A stretch of DNA of 64,000 bases from Ostrinia nubilalis (GCF_963855985.1 NC_087099.1:11934001-11998000), one strand, 5' to 3'. Shown: positions 9,701-21,228, counted from the stretch's first letter. Numbers and translations are program-made. The notes: generated from the letters alone by a model not told the origin.

Positions 9701-12700
9701 TAAATCATAGTCTTTGATGGTCCTAGCATGTGGGCCTCAAAAAGCTTTTATCGCGCCATTTTATAGATTTTCCGCGATAAGCCTTTATTATTTGTCATCT
9801 AAAATCATCGATAACATTTTATTATACCTACTTTATTTTAATGAATATTGTTCAGATGGGCAGTGGCTTAATCGCATACGTGTTAAGCCGTTGCCTGCGG
9901 TACACGTTACTGGTGGTGATGCCGTGCCTCATCTCAAGCATGACCACAACCCAAGTGGCTTGTATCCGAACCACCCTACACGACGCTATGAACCAGTTTG
10001 ACATTGGTACGTAAAACAATTATTCTATTATTACTATTCTATTTTCTACTACGGAATCAATTAATCAGCCTTAGACAGCAGGAAACTATTAAAGTCATTA
10101 TTACTATAAACATACTCGTACTTTCTCGGCGGTCTATCAGTGAAATTACCTACAGTACGTACACCCACACCCGCCCCGAAAAGTACCCGACCTAGCTTTA
10201 TGAAAAATATGCAATTTTCAAACATTTTAAAAATAAAAAGATTGAAATAGTTTAGTCTTCATTTCATAAATCTAGATCAAGTACCTACTTTAGAAGAATA
10301 TTGAAGATTTTCTAACCGACCCTTTTCTTTGCGGTCCAGTGTAGTTGAGTATGACAAAAAGACACTCAAGCGTTTTGGCAAAATAGAACTCCAGTCACAG
10401 CCTCATGAGCCATAAAATATACCTCCACGTTAACCTTCACCGCCATTAAACTGGCTAATCTAAAATAAACGGTCCAAGTTCGTGCCCGAAGCACTAAAAA
10501 AATCAATTGAAAATTTCTGACCCTAAAAGGTTATATGGGTGGAAAAGATAACTTTCATTTACGGACTTTTCACGGACTTTAGCTGTTCAATGATGCAAAA
10601 GGTATCTCTAGGTACCCCAGTAACTTTCAACTGATCTATTCGTAATTATATTCCGTTTTTAGGGTCCCGTACTTCAGAGGAAAAAACCCTTATCCTCGAT
10701 CCGTGGTCAGCCTGTCCGACTGACTGACAGAAACCTTTTATAATTCTACGTAACTTCAAAGTTGTGTTGGCGCGTGTAAAATGATGTGGTTCCCAAAACA
10801 TACACATACATATCACTCGAAAAACATATCCCTCCTTCTGACACAGTCGGGTAAATGACCAAAAACGACAATAGTAACTACAAATCTTTCTTGTCATTTC
10901 AAACTTACGCGTTTTTAAATCCAATAAGTTATTTTGATAGAGAAATGACAGAACAGCCAGCGTGGGAAAAGTATGATTGTAGAAAATAAGATTCAGAACC
11001 GTGAGTTCGTAAATTCGACTCGCACTTGGCCTTTGTTGTATCAAACCTAATATTAAAATTACAAAAAGTTTTCTTATCGTGTCTCGTTCTAGAAAAATTG
11101 AATAAAAAGCCATTACCATTTCATATTTTATGACTCATACTTTTTAATCTAAAAAAATAATTTAAGTTTAGACGAGACGGCATCGCGGCATAACAGAGAC
11201 GTCTATTATATTATACATTTTTAATAATTATAAATAGAATCTATTTTACAACAAAAAAATATATAACATCAGAAATTGTTACAGCAAGTAATGATAGAAT
11301 CCAAACATTAGCCATTAGTGTAAAAGTAAATCGTAATAGTTCAATAACAGTTTTGGGTGCGTATTGTCCTCCACTTCCTGGTCGTTTTCCAGTAAATAAT
11401 TTAAAAAATATTATTATAGGTGTACCAGAATCTCATGGCAAATGGGGAAAATAAACTTTGTTGAGTGCAATACTGTGGAAATTGGATTAAACGATCTTGA
11501 TACTGTTTATTTTTATTTATGACTAATATTAATGACCATGAAGTACGAATGCCTACCTATACATTTTATGTATGTGTATGAAGAATGTTGTTATACATCG
11601 GGTTTTTAACTTATGGATATGTCTTGAAAAATAAGTAGACCGTGGCGTATATTGCTGTAAATAATTTTATTAAGTATCATACTTATAACTTATCACTTCA
11701 TTCAGAACTAGAAAACGATTCTAAGAACTCCACTTGCATTTCTTGTTCTTCAAATAGATGATCAAGTTAAAGAGGTATTAATATAATATAAATCGCTTTT
11801 TCAGCATTTCAATTACTCAAACTTGCTTGATGAAATCTTTTTCAATTTTCTTTACATGGTCATAACATTTTCACCATTCCTCTGCACCAATGCATGAAAT
11901 ACACCTCAAAACCCCGATAAAGCAGTTAGGTAAGAATAATATAAAAATAAACATAACCCTCCTTCTGACGCAGTTAGGTAATAAACTAAATGTAGGTAAG
12001 TATCAAAACATTTCACTCCAACTTACTGTCAACTCAACGACGCGCTTTAAAATCAAAGATTGACTTTGAATTATGCCTTATTTTACAATACACTTTGAAA
12101 ACAATATGACTTGCATGAGTTTTTTCGTCTTTTTCACAAAAATAACAAATAGGCATGAAGAGATTACAAAATTTCTGCAGCGGCTGACAGATCTCTTGAT
12201 TTACTTTGACAGGTGACAATAAAGCCATAGACAATGGCCATATGAAAAACACACTTTTCCAATATTTTTGTTTGCCATGAGATTCTGGTACACCTATAAC
12301 ATTATTTTAATTCTCTCAAAAATTGTGACGCTTTACCTACTTTAAGCGGCCCCGAGACGATCAATCGTGATTGTCAATGTATTTACGTTCCAATTGATGG
12401 AAACGATTGTCAATGGCTCAGCTAAACGATCAATAATAGCTTCAATGGCACCTGTCAATTGGGCTTCAATTAAAATTATCATCAATTTGCTTCAATCACG
12501 TAAATTCAATTGACAATCGCTTCAATGCCTTTTGTAAACGATCAATGTCAATTGTCAAACACGTAAAATTGACAATCGTGATTGATCGTCTCGGGGCCGC
12601 TTTACAACCTATTTTTTTATTTTGATATTGTTAATTAGCATTCTTTTGTAAAAAATAAAGTTTAAAAAAATTGGATCTCCATTACAAACTTTTTTGTCTT

Positions 12701-12886
12701 TTTTTTTTTTCAGATAAGGCAGATCGCAGACGAGTGAAAGCATTTTTCCAGCTGACAAAAGAAAATGAATTTGCCTACGCCTTATGGGGACTCATAAGAC
12801 TTAACATGTCGCTACTATTGAGCTATTTGAGTCTGTGTACAACGTACCTTGTTATTATTATACAGTTTTCAAAGTTTATTGATTAG
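5966..12886 (+). CDS. gustatory receptor family protein, four coding exons
   Basis: Joining 5966-6790, 6861-6953, 9856-10006 and 12714-12886 gives 1242 nt: 413 residues and a TAG stop. All introns are GT..AG, in phases 0, 0 and 1. The length is typical of insect gustatory receptors, which are seven-transmembrane ligand-gated channels in taste neurons. The C-terminus carries TYLVIIIQF at residues 400-408, an exact match to the family signature TYhhhhhQF. Hydrophobic segments are spread along the chain (for example residues about 75-95, 105-125, 150-175 and 180-200, and in exons 2, 3 and 4). The start was taken at the first in-frame ATG (5966); MKNKM at 989x-equivalent residue 8 is an alternative. 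Intron 1 is 70 bp; introns 2 (2902 bp) and 3 (2707 bp) are swollen by mobile DNA. The ligand and receptor subfamily cannot be named from the sequence alone. The gene looks intact. Confidence 0.85.
6861..6953 (+). CDS. gustatory receptor exon 2
   Basis: 31 codons between acceptor TTGTTTTCAG and donor GTGAGT, phase 0 at both ends. It encodes a hydrophobic segment starting MMLMLFCSGL. No ATG-to-stop ORF covers it, so it is easily missed. Confidence 0.8.
7660..7712 (+). mobile_element. SINE fragment in receptor intron 2
   Basis: The phrase ACATATTTGTTTGTATTGG then CTGGGTGTTTTCT closely matches the body of the SINE at 2207-2483. Head and tail are missing. Confidence 0.5.
7847..8110 (+). repeat. 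degenerate tandem duplication in intron 2
   Basis: Two blocks share TAATAGCAAAATTCGTTC / GAATAGCAAAATTTGTTC, each followed by ATTTTGCTGGGGTAAYGTTT. The period is about 180 bp. Confidence 0.5.
8391..8949 (+). repeat. tandem duplication, first unit split by a hAT MITE
   Basis: Unit 1 (8391-8407 plus 8632-8779) and unit 2 (8785-8949) share GGTGGAGGAAGGGACGCT, TCCAGTTTTAAATCCGTTGA, AAGATTCTTCTATCTT and CTTTAGCTACAGACCTT. Only unit 1 contains the MITE at 8416-8623. Confidence 0.75.
8416..8623. mobile_element. hAT-type MITE with 8-bp target duplication
   Basis: 208 bp with terminal inverted repeats CAGTGGTTCTTAACC. It is flanked on both sides by CTCTAGAG (8408-8415 and 8624-8631), a perfect 8-bp duplication as made by hAT transposases. 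The interior (GGTGGTCCGCGGACCAC) resembles widespread hAT MITEs. Confidence 0.92.
9856..10006 (+). CDS. gustatory receptor exon 3
   Basis: 50 codons plus one base between acceptor ATTGTTCAG and donor GTACGT. It encodes membrane segment RYTLLVVMPCLISSM followed by TTQVACIRTTLHDAMNQFDI, the usual loop before the final helix. Confidence 0.8.
10650..10740 (-). repeat. interspersed repeat fragment in intron 3
   Basis: Contains TTTTTAGGGTCCCGTACTTC followed by a Cys/Thr-rich GTCCGACTGACTGAC run, a phrase I recognise as a common insect interspersed repeat (tentative). An overlapping 157-residue antisense ORF is not supported as a gene. Confidence 0.35.
12345..12601. mobile_element. MITE with TTA duplication in receptor intron 3
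   Basis: 257 bp. Termini AGCGGCCCCGAGACGATCAA and its complement pair. The TTA at 12342-12344 and 12602-12604 fits a 3-bp duplication, as in PIF/Harbinger-type MITEs. The interior is rich in CAATTGACAATCG/CGATCAAT motifs in both orientations. Confidence 0.8.
12714..12886 (+). CDS. gustatory receptor exon 4 (C-terminus)
   Basis: Acceptor is a long poly-T tract ending CAG. The split Asp codon is completed and the exon runs KADRRRVKAFF... to the last helix with TYLVIIIQF, then SKFID and TAG. Confidence 0.88.
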
Positions 12887-12929
12887 TTATCTGCAATGAT
12901 GTGTTCAAAATTGAGACTATAAGCAATCA

Positions 12930-12935
12930 CAATAA
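12930..12935 (+). terminator. polyadenylation signal of receptor gene
   Basis: AATAAA lies 44 bases past the receptor stop codon, followed by an A-rich run and a T/GT-rich stretch. Confidence 0.5.
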
Positions 12936-14498
12936 AAAAAGTGTTATACTAGTTTGTTTGAAAAAGATGTGCATAATTAATAATTATTTTTAAGCGAAGT
13001 CAGAGTTAGGTAAATACATATTGCCTATTTGGGTACTATACGCGTTAACGTACCTTTTTTAGGTCAGAAGGCCAAAAAATACAGCTTATAGCAATCTAAA
13101 CCTTATTCCAAACGTCATTAGACCTTGTTGACGGCCATGGACGACCAAATAGGTCTACAAATTGCATGAAACACGCTCTTCTTGATTAACTTTCGACCCC
13201 ACTTGGGTCCTAATAAAAGGAAATGGTTTTATCAATAGAATTTCGGACGTCGTAAAAAAAGTATTTTTTATGAATTGCCCGTCGTCTACTGCAGAATTCA
13301 TTTCAACAAACAACCCTAGTAATTACTACTTAGATGCTATTTTCGAAAATACATACTTTGAAATAGCAACTTATTAAATCAGCAATTCAGCACTAACATT
13401 TTTTTCTTTTTCATTAATGCAGTAAGTAGTTAATTATTAAAGAATATTATATAAGTATGGGAATTTTTCTTTATACGTACCTATTAATTTGTAGGTAATA
13501 AGTACGTTTTATACTTTATTACCAGCATACTTCGAATTTTCTCTCAACCACAACGCATAAGCGTGGGACGAAACTTCAAGTTCATAAACATAATGGAGTC
13601 ACTTTGGTCTCACACTGAATTAATCTCAGAGCTCTAAACAATAAAGAACATAATCGATCCAGCTCAAGATACAGTCCAACCTTTTGAAGGGAGAGAAAAA
13701 TTAGTTAGATAACATTCTGTTTTATTGCCAGCCGTTCGTCGCTGGAAAAATTCTGGGTGACGTAATGGTCGGAGCGACGCTCTTTTTGTCTTGCGAAGAA
13801 AAAATTAACCGAAGGGTTTTCCGAAATAAATATCGTTTAACCTTAACTGCTAACGCCGGACCAAAAATAAACTTTGTGGGCAAAATAAACCCCGCCTGAA
13901 ATAACTCCGGCTTACGGTCAGCACACAACGTTTATTTAGTTTCGTTTAGTAAGTATAATAAACGCGGGAAGATGTTGAAGATGAAGAAGATGAAAGGCGA
14001 TCTTTTAATATATTTTGTATGGGATCGTTTTTATTGCAAAATATATCATACATATAACCCCTTACTAATAAAAAGTTACACAATTGTTGAACACTGTTTG
14101 AAAGTGATATTTCTAAACGACACTTTAAACTAGTGTGGGATACAATATTCGATTATTTATGCTTTGTTCATCTTATTTGAATGTACTCAATACTCATAGT
14201 TTAATTTAGCAAGGAAAATGTTCTTTATTGTGCAAAAAAGAAGTGGAACGACCATAAATTTGAGTATGGGTCGTTGAATTTTATGGCCTTTTCCTCATTA
14301 AGTTCCCAACTTAGACTAAGATGTCTAACTGCGTTTTTTTCTTAAATGTCCATTACATAAGTTACTACTGCTCATAAAAAATTGAATAAGGTCCAGTTAA
14401 ACTATCCACTTTTTAAATTGTAAATTGTTTTAATCAGAGATGAGAACTTAATAACCTAACTGATTGTAGATAGCCTACAAAATAGAAAACGAAATGTG
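12936..14498. other. non-coding stretch downstream of receptor gene
   Basis: AT-rich with no convincing gene or bounded element. A GC-richer patch at about 13725-13930 has an antisense ORF of 68 residues with no recognisable features. Confidence 0.35.
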
Positions 14499-14590
14499 AC
14501 TCGGTTGACCGACGATTTAGCGAAGGTCGCAGGAAGCACCTGGATCGTTGTGAAAATCCTTTGTCCGGCTCTAGGCTAAAATGATAATCC
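14499..14590 (+). mobile_element. degenerate RTE-type LINE 3' end
   Basis: The frame reads RLTDDLAKVAGSTW, matching the RWTDDLIKVAGRRW segment of the RTE tail at 17888. It ends without the QQWTSYG terminus. Confidence 0.5.
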
Positions 14591-15224
14591 ACTTTCGATG
14601 TACGAAATTGTAACAGAAACAACAAGCAATCGTATTCAAATGCTACAAATTTTACACAAACCATTCGTTTGGATCCGGATTCGGTTTTATAACTGGAAGG
14701 GATGTCTTTAATGCCCTTCCCGGATGCTACACAAAACATTTCATTTCAAATAAGGAAATATTACTTTTTTACTGTCATATAAAACATCAAAGGAACTCTG
14801 TTCTGAAGATGAATAAGTTAACTCTGTTGTTAAAAAAAAAAACAAATTATTTCACTCTCTTAAAAAAGGGGACGGAACCTTTTTCGTCGAAAAATCTTGT
14901 CTCCAATTTACTTCCATAGTAATATTTCGATAGCCAACCTCATCGAAACCCAACAAAGAGAGATTACTTTTGTCAGGAAACAGGATTAATTTTAGAAAAA
15001 TACGGTTTAGTTTCAAGGAAAATATATTTTTATTTACTGCAACGTTGGCATGTTTAAGCAGGGGTTTTATTCCATTTTAAAACTAAGCTTAAAAGTTAAA
15101 ATATGAAGCTAAAGCCTCTTTATAAACCGGATTACGTACTCACGGAGAGGATGGCATGATATTATGCTTCAAATTCAAAATTCATTATAAATAAGAGTTG
15201 AATATTGCGTACCTAGTCTCCAGT

Positions 15225-15300
15225 AATGTTTTTTATAGGACAAGAGGCAAACAAGCAGGTGGATCACTTAATGAGTGTAGGTTTTTTTGAGCAGGATGAT
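15225..15300 (+). repeat. fragment of dispersed lepidopteran-type repeat
   Basis: Phrase AGAGGCAAACAAGCAGGTGG then ATCACTTAATG. Probably a degenerate SINE/LINE tail related to the sequence at 29380. Confidence 0.3.
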
Positions 15301-15964
15301 GATTTTGATTTTTGTACTTGTGGTAGTTGCACTGTTGGTAGTGATTTTGTATCTAGTCAATCAAATAGTACCTACTTTTAGAAAAAATGTATACTGCAAT
15401 GGCATAACTCCTCAAAGGATCAGCAGACGTTAGTACCAGTGTATGGGTTTTAGTACAACATTGTCCAAAATAAGTTTCAACAATGTAGAGGTAACATGAA
15501 ATTGAAAATTGATTTCCACACTTTTTTCCGATAATACGATTTTGTCACCTTTTCTTTTCCAATATACTGGTTATCTATAAACCGTGTTTTCAATGCTTCC
15601 TAATCCGATTTGTATACCAAGGTAAAACAAATTAAGCAAATCTCTTCTAGAGTTTACCAATTGGAGCTTTACACAGAGGTGTCGCTTTAGTTATTTAGGG
15701 ATCGGATTCCACCCAGTGTTTGGGTGCAGTCTGGTGTACGGACTGGGATAGCCATGTAATTGAGTTTGTTGGGGTTACAGAAAGGATAGGGCACCTTTAT
15801 ATTATGAGGATACATCACAAGGAATCGGGGGAGCGGCAAATGAGCGATTTTGTTTGCGAACTTTGAGACTTTTGCTACAATTGGATATTGGATTAGAGAA
15901 TGTACCTTTGAAAGCTTTTGATGTGAGTATTAATAGATTTATCATTGTATTTAGGCACACTTAT

Positions 15965-16160
15965 TTTCACTATCCTACTAATATTATAAATGCGAAAGTT
16001 TTATGTATGTCTGGATGTTTGTTACTCTTTCATGCAAAAACTACTGAACGGATTTTGATTAAATTTTACAGTATTATTTTTTATAACCCAGAATAACATA
16101 TAGGCTATAATTTATGACGATCTGTGACAAACTAAATTTTACGCGGGTGAAGCCGTTTAT
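15965..16160 (+). mobile_element. Helitron/MINE-like repeat
   Basis: Starts CTAATATTATAAATGCGAAA, continues with AAAAACTACTGAACGGATTT, ends near GCGGGTGAAGCCG. This layout belongs to a very common arthropod non-autonomous repeat. Assignment to Helitrons is tentative because the CTRR end is not clear here. Confidence 0.5.
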
Positions 16161-16676
16161 TTTTTTTATTTTCGTATTATCACTTTGCAAGAATTAGGAC
16201 CTTAGAAAGTCATACCAAGACTTTAAAAAAATTAATTTGTTTCAATTTTATTGATAGACTTTTTACAATTACCTACCTATTAAAATTATTCAGAAAAGAG
16301 TATTATTCAAACCTCCGATATACACCCGCAGCAGTGGCTTTACATATTCACACGATTCATATTCATTCGCTTCGGCAAATAATATTATAATTTGAAAGAC
16401 CTCAGTCTTACATAATACTAGTATTTTCAAATAATAATGAGCCCTTGAGCTGAGAAGCTCAATCCAATTTATTTAGAAAAAAAAAACTAATAGGTACCTA
16501 ACATAAGATTAAGCTTTAGCTTATTCCCTATAAAATTAGTAGTACAATATAAAATATATGTACCTACTAATATTAGCAAAACCATTTTTCGCTCAGTAAT
16601 ATTACATTAACTAGACTAGTTAATTTTCTCATCTTACCACGTTCTTAACACATTTTTCATTAACCAGTTAATACTA

Positions 16677-17147
16677 AATCGTAATACCATGACCCATCCA
16701 ATATCTGATCAAAGGTAAGTGCGGCCATTGAAAGAAGATGGCGTCGTTTCTTTCAACAGATGAAAGCGGGTCCAATCCACTATTCCCCGCTTCGCCACTA
16801 AATCCATTATACCACAAAGGCGTAGATAAGATGTAGCTGGAGGGATCGTCATCTGCGACTAATGATAATAGCTCACATAATTTTGGACAATGCCAGGGCG
16901 TGTCGAAAACACGGACCGAGAAAAGTTGGCCGTAGGAATCCGTAGTGATGCGCGATTTTGAGTTACCTACGAATTTTTCTGTTACTCGATATTTTAGGAA
17001 ATAATCGACTGGACGCACGATCTTTTGCTGTGGACAATTGGTAAGCTTATGTAAATTTTCACACGTATTTGATGTTGAATCAGTTAAAATGAGACTGCTA
17101 AAGTTTAGGTTGGGCAGTGTATAAGCTCGTTTTAGGATGCCAGACTT
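16677..17147 (-). CDS. unidentified open reading frame, possible exon or gene relic
   Basis: The - strand is open from a TAG at about 17148 to the TAG at 16674-16676, about 157 codons. The frame has a protein-like composition, unlike the AT-rich noise ORFs nearby: PVDYFLKYRVTEKFVG, then FSVRVFDTPWHCPKLCELL, PLWYNGFSGEAG and FFQWPHLPLIRYW. There is no good ATG near the start, so it would have to begin at a splice acceptor; TTGTCCACAG just before 17027 is one option and AAAATTAG near 17148 another. I do not recognise the protein. It could be an exon, a processed relic, or part of a mobile element ORF. Confidence 0.3.
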
Positions 17148-17887
17148 CTAATTTTACTTGTATGTACCAAATTAAAGTACCTAAAATAATAATAAGCAGA
17201 TCCGAACAAACTATACTTGGACTAAGCTAATGAACATAAAATCGCAAGACTTTTCTTCATAGTAGTCAGATATGCAACATAGTTAATAAATACATCAAGT
17301 TAAACTTACATATTTTTATTTATTGTAGTTTCATTTCTGTTTGATCGTATAACATTCTTCATTCATTTTATCAACAATTCTCAAATATTAACAGCGTTTT
17401 TCCAGCACTAGCTATGGGAGACAAATTTCCGCAGTTTTTGGGGTCACGTTTTTACGCGGACGCTGCATCCGTACATTGTGGTGAGAAATTAAGCATTCCG
17501 ATCCTCTATTAGCCAGATAAGCATTTACTTAAAACTTACTTTTTAACCCAAAATTAAATAATAAAATTGGTAGCTTCGGTTTGGTTTCAAAGCAGTTGAA
17601 AGTACTCTAACCTTCTAACGCAACCAAACAAAACTATGACTCATCGGTAAAATACAAAATCCACAATGTTACAATTCCCTCCTAAACAAGATAAAGTAAC
17701 TTCGTAAAAGATTCAAATCAAAAAACGGCAGAGCAAAGCGATTTCGGAATTCAAAGATGAGATACAGGCCAAGATATGGGCCAGGCCAAAAAACTGTCAT
17801 AAATACCGAAGTATGTTAATTTTTCTAGCTGGACCCAATTTCCAATATTTATTTACAGATAGTAGGTACGTACGTACATAGTACGTA

Positions 17888-18104
17888 GAACTGACGGCCG
17901 ATGGGGCAGCAAGGTTCTGGAGTGGAGGCCACGTACCGGAAAGCGCAGCGTAGGACGTCCACCCACAAGGTGGACCGACGACCTCATAAAGGTAGCAGGA
18001 AGGCGCTGGATGCAGGCCGCCACCAACCGGCCATTGTGGAAATCATTGGTGAAGGCCTATGTTCAGCAGTGGACGTCCTATGGCTGAAATGATGATGATG
18101 ATGT
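17888..18104 (+). mobile_element. RTE-type LINE 3' end, best-preserved copy
   Basis: The frame runs from TDGRWGSKVLEWRPRTGKRS through GRPPTRWTDDLIKVAGRRW to LVKAYVQQWTSYG and TGA, then AATGATGATGATGATG. This is the C-terminus of the RTE-clade ORF followed directly by a microsatellite tail, as usual for RTE elements. It is the reference for the other tails in this window. Confidence 0.8.
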
Positions 18105-18411
18105 ACAGATAAGTAGGTTTTTTCAGTTCATAATCATGGGCAGAACTCTGGCGAATGCTTCAAAAGTAACTTATATTTACGAGTATGTAACAGGAACCGG
18201 GCCTTTGTCAATATTGTATATTGTATTCGACAGTAGTGTAGTCTGATCAAAGAGGCCATTAGCCAACAATAGCCCATTACTTGATTAGTTTATTAACTCT
18301 ATTAGGGCATCTCACAGTCTGATACAGAGGATAGCATCTTCGGTCTTGGGTCGAAACGATATTATTTGTCGGGATGTAGTACCATGTATCTTGATATTTA
18401 TTTACATTAAC

Positions 18412-18615
18412 TAGCGGCCGCCCGCGACTGCGTACGCGTGGATTCCGTTTTACCCCCTTAGGGGTGGAGTTTCGTAAAATCCTTTCTTATCGGATGCGTA
18501 CGTCATAACATCTACCTGCATGCCTAATTTCAGCCCGATCCGTCGAGAGGTTTGGGCTGTGCGTTGATAGATCACTATGTCAGTCAGTCAGTCAGTCACC
18601 TTTGAGTTATAATAA
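18412..18615 (+). mobile_element. Helitron/MINE-like repeat with (GTCA)n
   Basis: Begins ACTAGCGGCCGCCCGCGACT, continues TACGCGTGGATTCCGTTTTA, and ends in a (GTCA)n run (GTCAGTCAGTCAGTCA). Related inverted pieces lie at 36355-36560 and 58440-58512. Confidence 0.5.
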
Positions 18616-18659
18616 TATATATTTAGATGTCACTTAAATGCTTATTTCTATATGGTTTT

Positions 18660-18835
18660 GAGGTCGTCAGTCCACCTTGTGGGTGGACGTCCCACGCTGC
18701 GTTTTCCGACGACGACCTCATAAAGGTGTAGCAAAAAGGCGCTGGATGCAGGCCGCTACCAACTAGGCGATGTGGAAATCATTAGGCGGCTTATGTTCAG
18801 CATTGGACGTCCTGTGGCTGAAATGATGATGGAGA
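18660..18835 (+). mobile_element. RTE tail with inverted 5' part
   Basis: Bases 18660-18708 match the RTE tail in reverse orientation (GAGGTCGTCAGTCCACCTTG and onward). Bases 18709-18835 match it in forward orientation from ACGACCTCATAAAGG to GGCTGAAATGATGATGG. The two parts meet head to head with a few bases in common, the arrangement expected of 5' inversion by twin priming. Confidence 0.75.
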
Positions 18836-19202
18836 TATAAATTTTGAGCTAGTAAGAGTATAATTAATTTTAATGAAATCTAAAAGCTGTAGTTACAATA
18901 TCTGTTTTTGGACACGGTGGTAAAAAGCTCAAGGATTGTCAAGGAATTTAAACCAATCCATGTTTATTAAAGTGTATCACGTAAATATCTTGCAAACCCT
19001 AACTTTGAAGATATAATCGAAATTAATATTCAAACTGACTTTACATTATTTGCATCTATACCCTCATAATCCATCGTCCGCTTTTAGGGTAACCGTTTTA
19101 ATCCCGAGACCCGGATAGAATTTAAAATTAGCATGATTAATAGCAATCTCTGATCGACGATGATATTTTCGCGATCGGTTCCTTATGGGTCCGACCCAGG
19201 GT

Positions 19203-19505
19203 TAGGGTTGCCAGGTCAAAAAACACAAAAGGGGGACTCGGTGCTTAATTTGGCCGAAAAATTACTTAAATCTTAAAGCCGGACATACCTTTTTAAGCAT
19301 GTGCAATAATAAATTAGTATCATACCTAATGACTATCAATGCCCATGTGTGCTCGATATTATTCTGTTGCTCAACTTTCGACTGACACGGCAGCTACATA
19401 AAAAGCCTAACAAAAGCCGGACAGGCCGGACAAGACAATATTTGGCCGAACTAGTCCATAAAAAGCCAAACATGACCGGCTAAAGCCGGACACCTGGCAA
19501 CCCTA
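19203..19505. mobile_element. hAT-like element with TAGGGTTGCCAGGT ends
   Basis: 303 bp bounded by TAGGGTTGCCAGGT and ACCTGGCAACCCTA. The interior has repeated GCCGGACA/TTTGGCCGAA motifs. A matching 8-bp flanking duplication is not evident. Confidence 0.6.
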
Positions 19506-20100
19506 TCCGGGGCCCTATTGTGTAACTACAATCTATCGTGTCTTTCAGTTTGACGTTTGAAAGAGACTCTCTTTCTCGAGACGGCCTTTGATGGCGATGA
19601 CGTTCAGAAGTGATTGTGATTTGTGACTAATTTTCTTCAGCTGCCATTTTTAAATAGTACCTACCTAGATACTATGGGCTTGTACTTGATGATATAGATT
19701 TATAATAACATTTATTTTAAACTTGATAATCTTGATCTATGGTAAATTGAGCTTGCCCAAAAGACGTTTAAGTTAATATTTGGAAATACAGTAGCTGATA
19801 GGAATTCTCCTTGTCAGTGGGAACTATAAAAGTTATTCCATTTAATAAATATATGACTTAAAACGATTTTATTGCATTTTATTTTATTACAGTAGAGGAG
19901 ACAGGTATTTAATTCTAGTTCTTAACTATAGTAGTTTTGAGGTAACTTATGTATATTGAATTTTTTTATCTAGGCTTGTAAAGTTACACAACAAAATATT
20001 ATAGAAAATAAGGTACAGACGTCAGCAGGTCAAGCTAAAGATATTGGGATCTTTTGCTCTTGTAATAGAGGCGAGATTGCAACAAAAATATACGAGTATA
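19506..20100. other. non-coding AT-rich stretch
   Basis: No gene or bounded element recognised. Confidence 0.35.
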
Positions 20101-20248
20101 CGCACGTATTCACAAACATTACTATGAGGTCTTACAGCGCGTGGACGCACAGGGTGACACACGAATCAGTTAAGTATAGAGCTCTATACAACGCTGTGCG
20201 TTTGATTTGCTGCTTCACATAAGCAAGTATCGTTTGTTAATAAGGGCG
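20101..20248 (-). mobile_element. MITE family C, degenerate ends
   Basis: CGTATTCACAAACATTACTA at one end and an eroded complement at the other. The interior GTGGACGCACAGGGTGACAC and GCTGCTTCACATAAGCAAG is shared with the copies at 43879, 52911 and 60589. Confidence 0.7.
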
Positions 20249-20696
20249 ATAGTCTGATGTGCTGTTGACTGCACTTTCTTAATTATTAAATCGCCATCAA
20301 CACAAATCGCTATCACTTTGAAAGCGACTAATATTTTTTAACGTACACAATAAGCCGGTTCTCATAATTTACAACCGCATAATTGCCAATTAGTGCGGCT
20401 GTTCGGGGTTCGACTCCTAGCTATTCGTACGCATTCGTGCCTGTATAACGTAGAAGTTAATCTTAAGTTAAGGTCGTAAGGTTGAAAACCGAACAAAATA
20501 CATATCTATGTAAGAGTACATACTCTTTATGAGGTTAGTATTGATATACCAATGCGTTTTGACTTCTAGCTCCACTCCAGCCCGAATGTTTCAAATGTTT
20601 GCAATATTGTGTAGATCAGACACAATAAACTTAAATATATTAAAAAATATTAAAAAAAAGCCCAACTGCGTAAAAATTAACTAAAAAGATAATAAA

Positions 20697-20828
20697 AACA
20701 AGACAACTCAGCCTTAGCGTTCACAAAAAATGCAGTCGGAGGCATCAAATACATATCACCAACAAAAGAATTAGTCATTGATGCCTCCGACTGCATTTGT
20801 GAACATTAAGGCTTAGTTGTCTTGTTTT
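20697..20828. mobile_element. fold-back MITE
   Basis: Arms AACAAGACAACTCAGCCTTA and its near complement pair for about 50 bp (GATGCCTCCGACTGCATTTG on the right arm). The spacer is about 27 bp. Confidence 0.65.
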
Positions 20829-21228
20829 AATGTTTTTAGTTCATCCAATCTTATTGCCTCAAGGATATGGTTCCGAATCAATTGAGAAAAACCTTTTAAG
20901 GTAGGTTCAACTCTCTCGTAGTAGGACTGCTGACGTTCTTTGACTTTCTGTATCTTTAGTACACCTAGCAGAGCAACCTACCACAAAAAACTCTGAACTC
21001 ATTTTGACCTTATACAAGCGACTTAAAGTCCAAAATCCTATAGAAAAACGTCATATCAGCTTCCAAAATCATCTAGAGACTAAACTATGACAGCTCCCGC
21101 GTCGCTGTGATTGATACGTGCTATCAGTTTACCCTATTATCTGGTCGACTGGGCATTCCTATGGATTTACGACAAAAAGACTGGCTTATAACAGAAATCT
21201 CTTACAAATATTCTCTTAGGCTCGGTTG

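Noticed and set aside
9714..10001. 95-codon ORF overlapping receptor exon 3
   Set aside because: Wrong frame for the spliced receptor; the correct frame is set by the acceptor at 9855 and includes RYTLLVVMPCL.
10646..11119. - strand ORF of 157 codons in receptor intron 3
   Set aside because: It runs through a dispersed repeat (GGGTCCCGTACTTC) and intron sequence, with no domain or coding-like composition.
16705..16716. strong + strand splice donor AAAG|GTAAGTG
   Set aside because: No + strand coding sequence leads into it; it lies within the - strand open frame and is probably coincidental.
17901..18092. 63-codon ORF
   Set aside because: Out of frame with the RTE LINE C-terminus that occupies the same bases.
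20380..20430. tRNA-like B-box GGTTCGACTCC
   Set aside because: An isolated motif without an A-box at the right distance or a recognisable SINE body.
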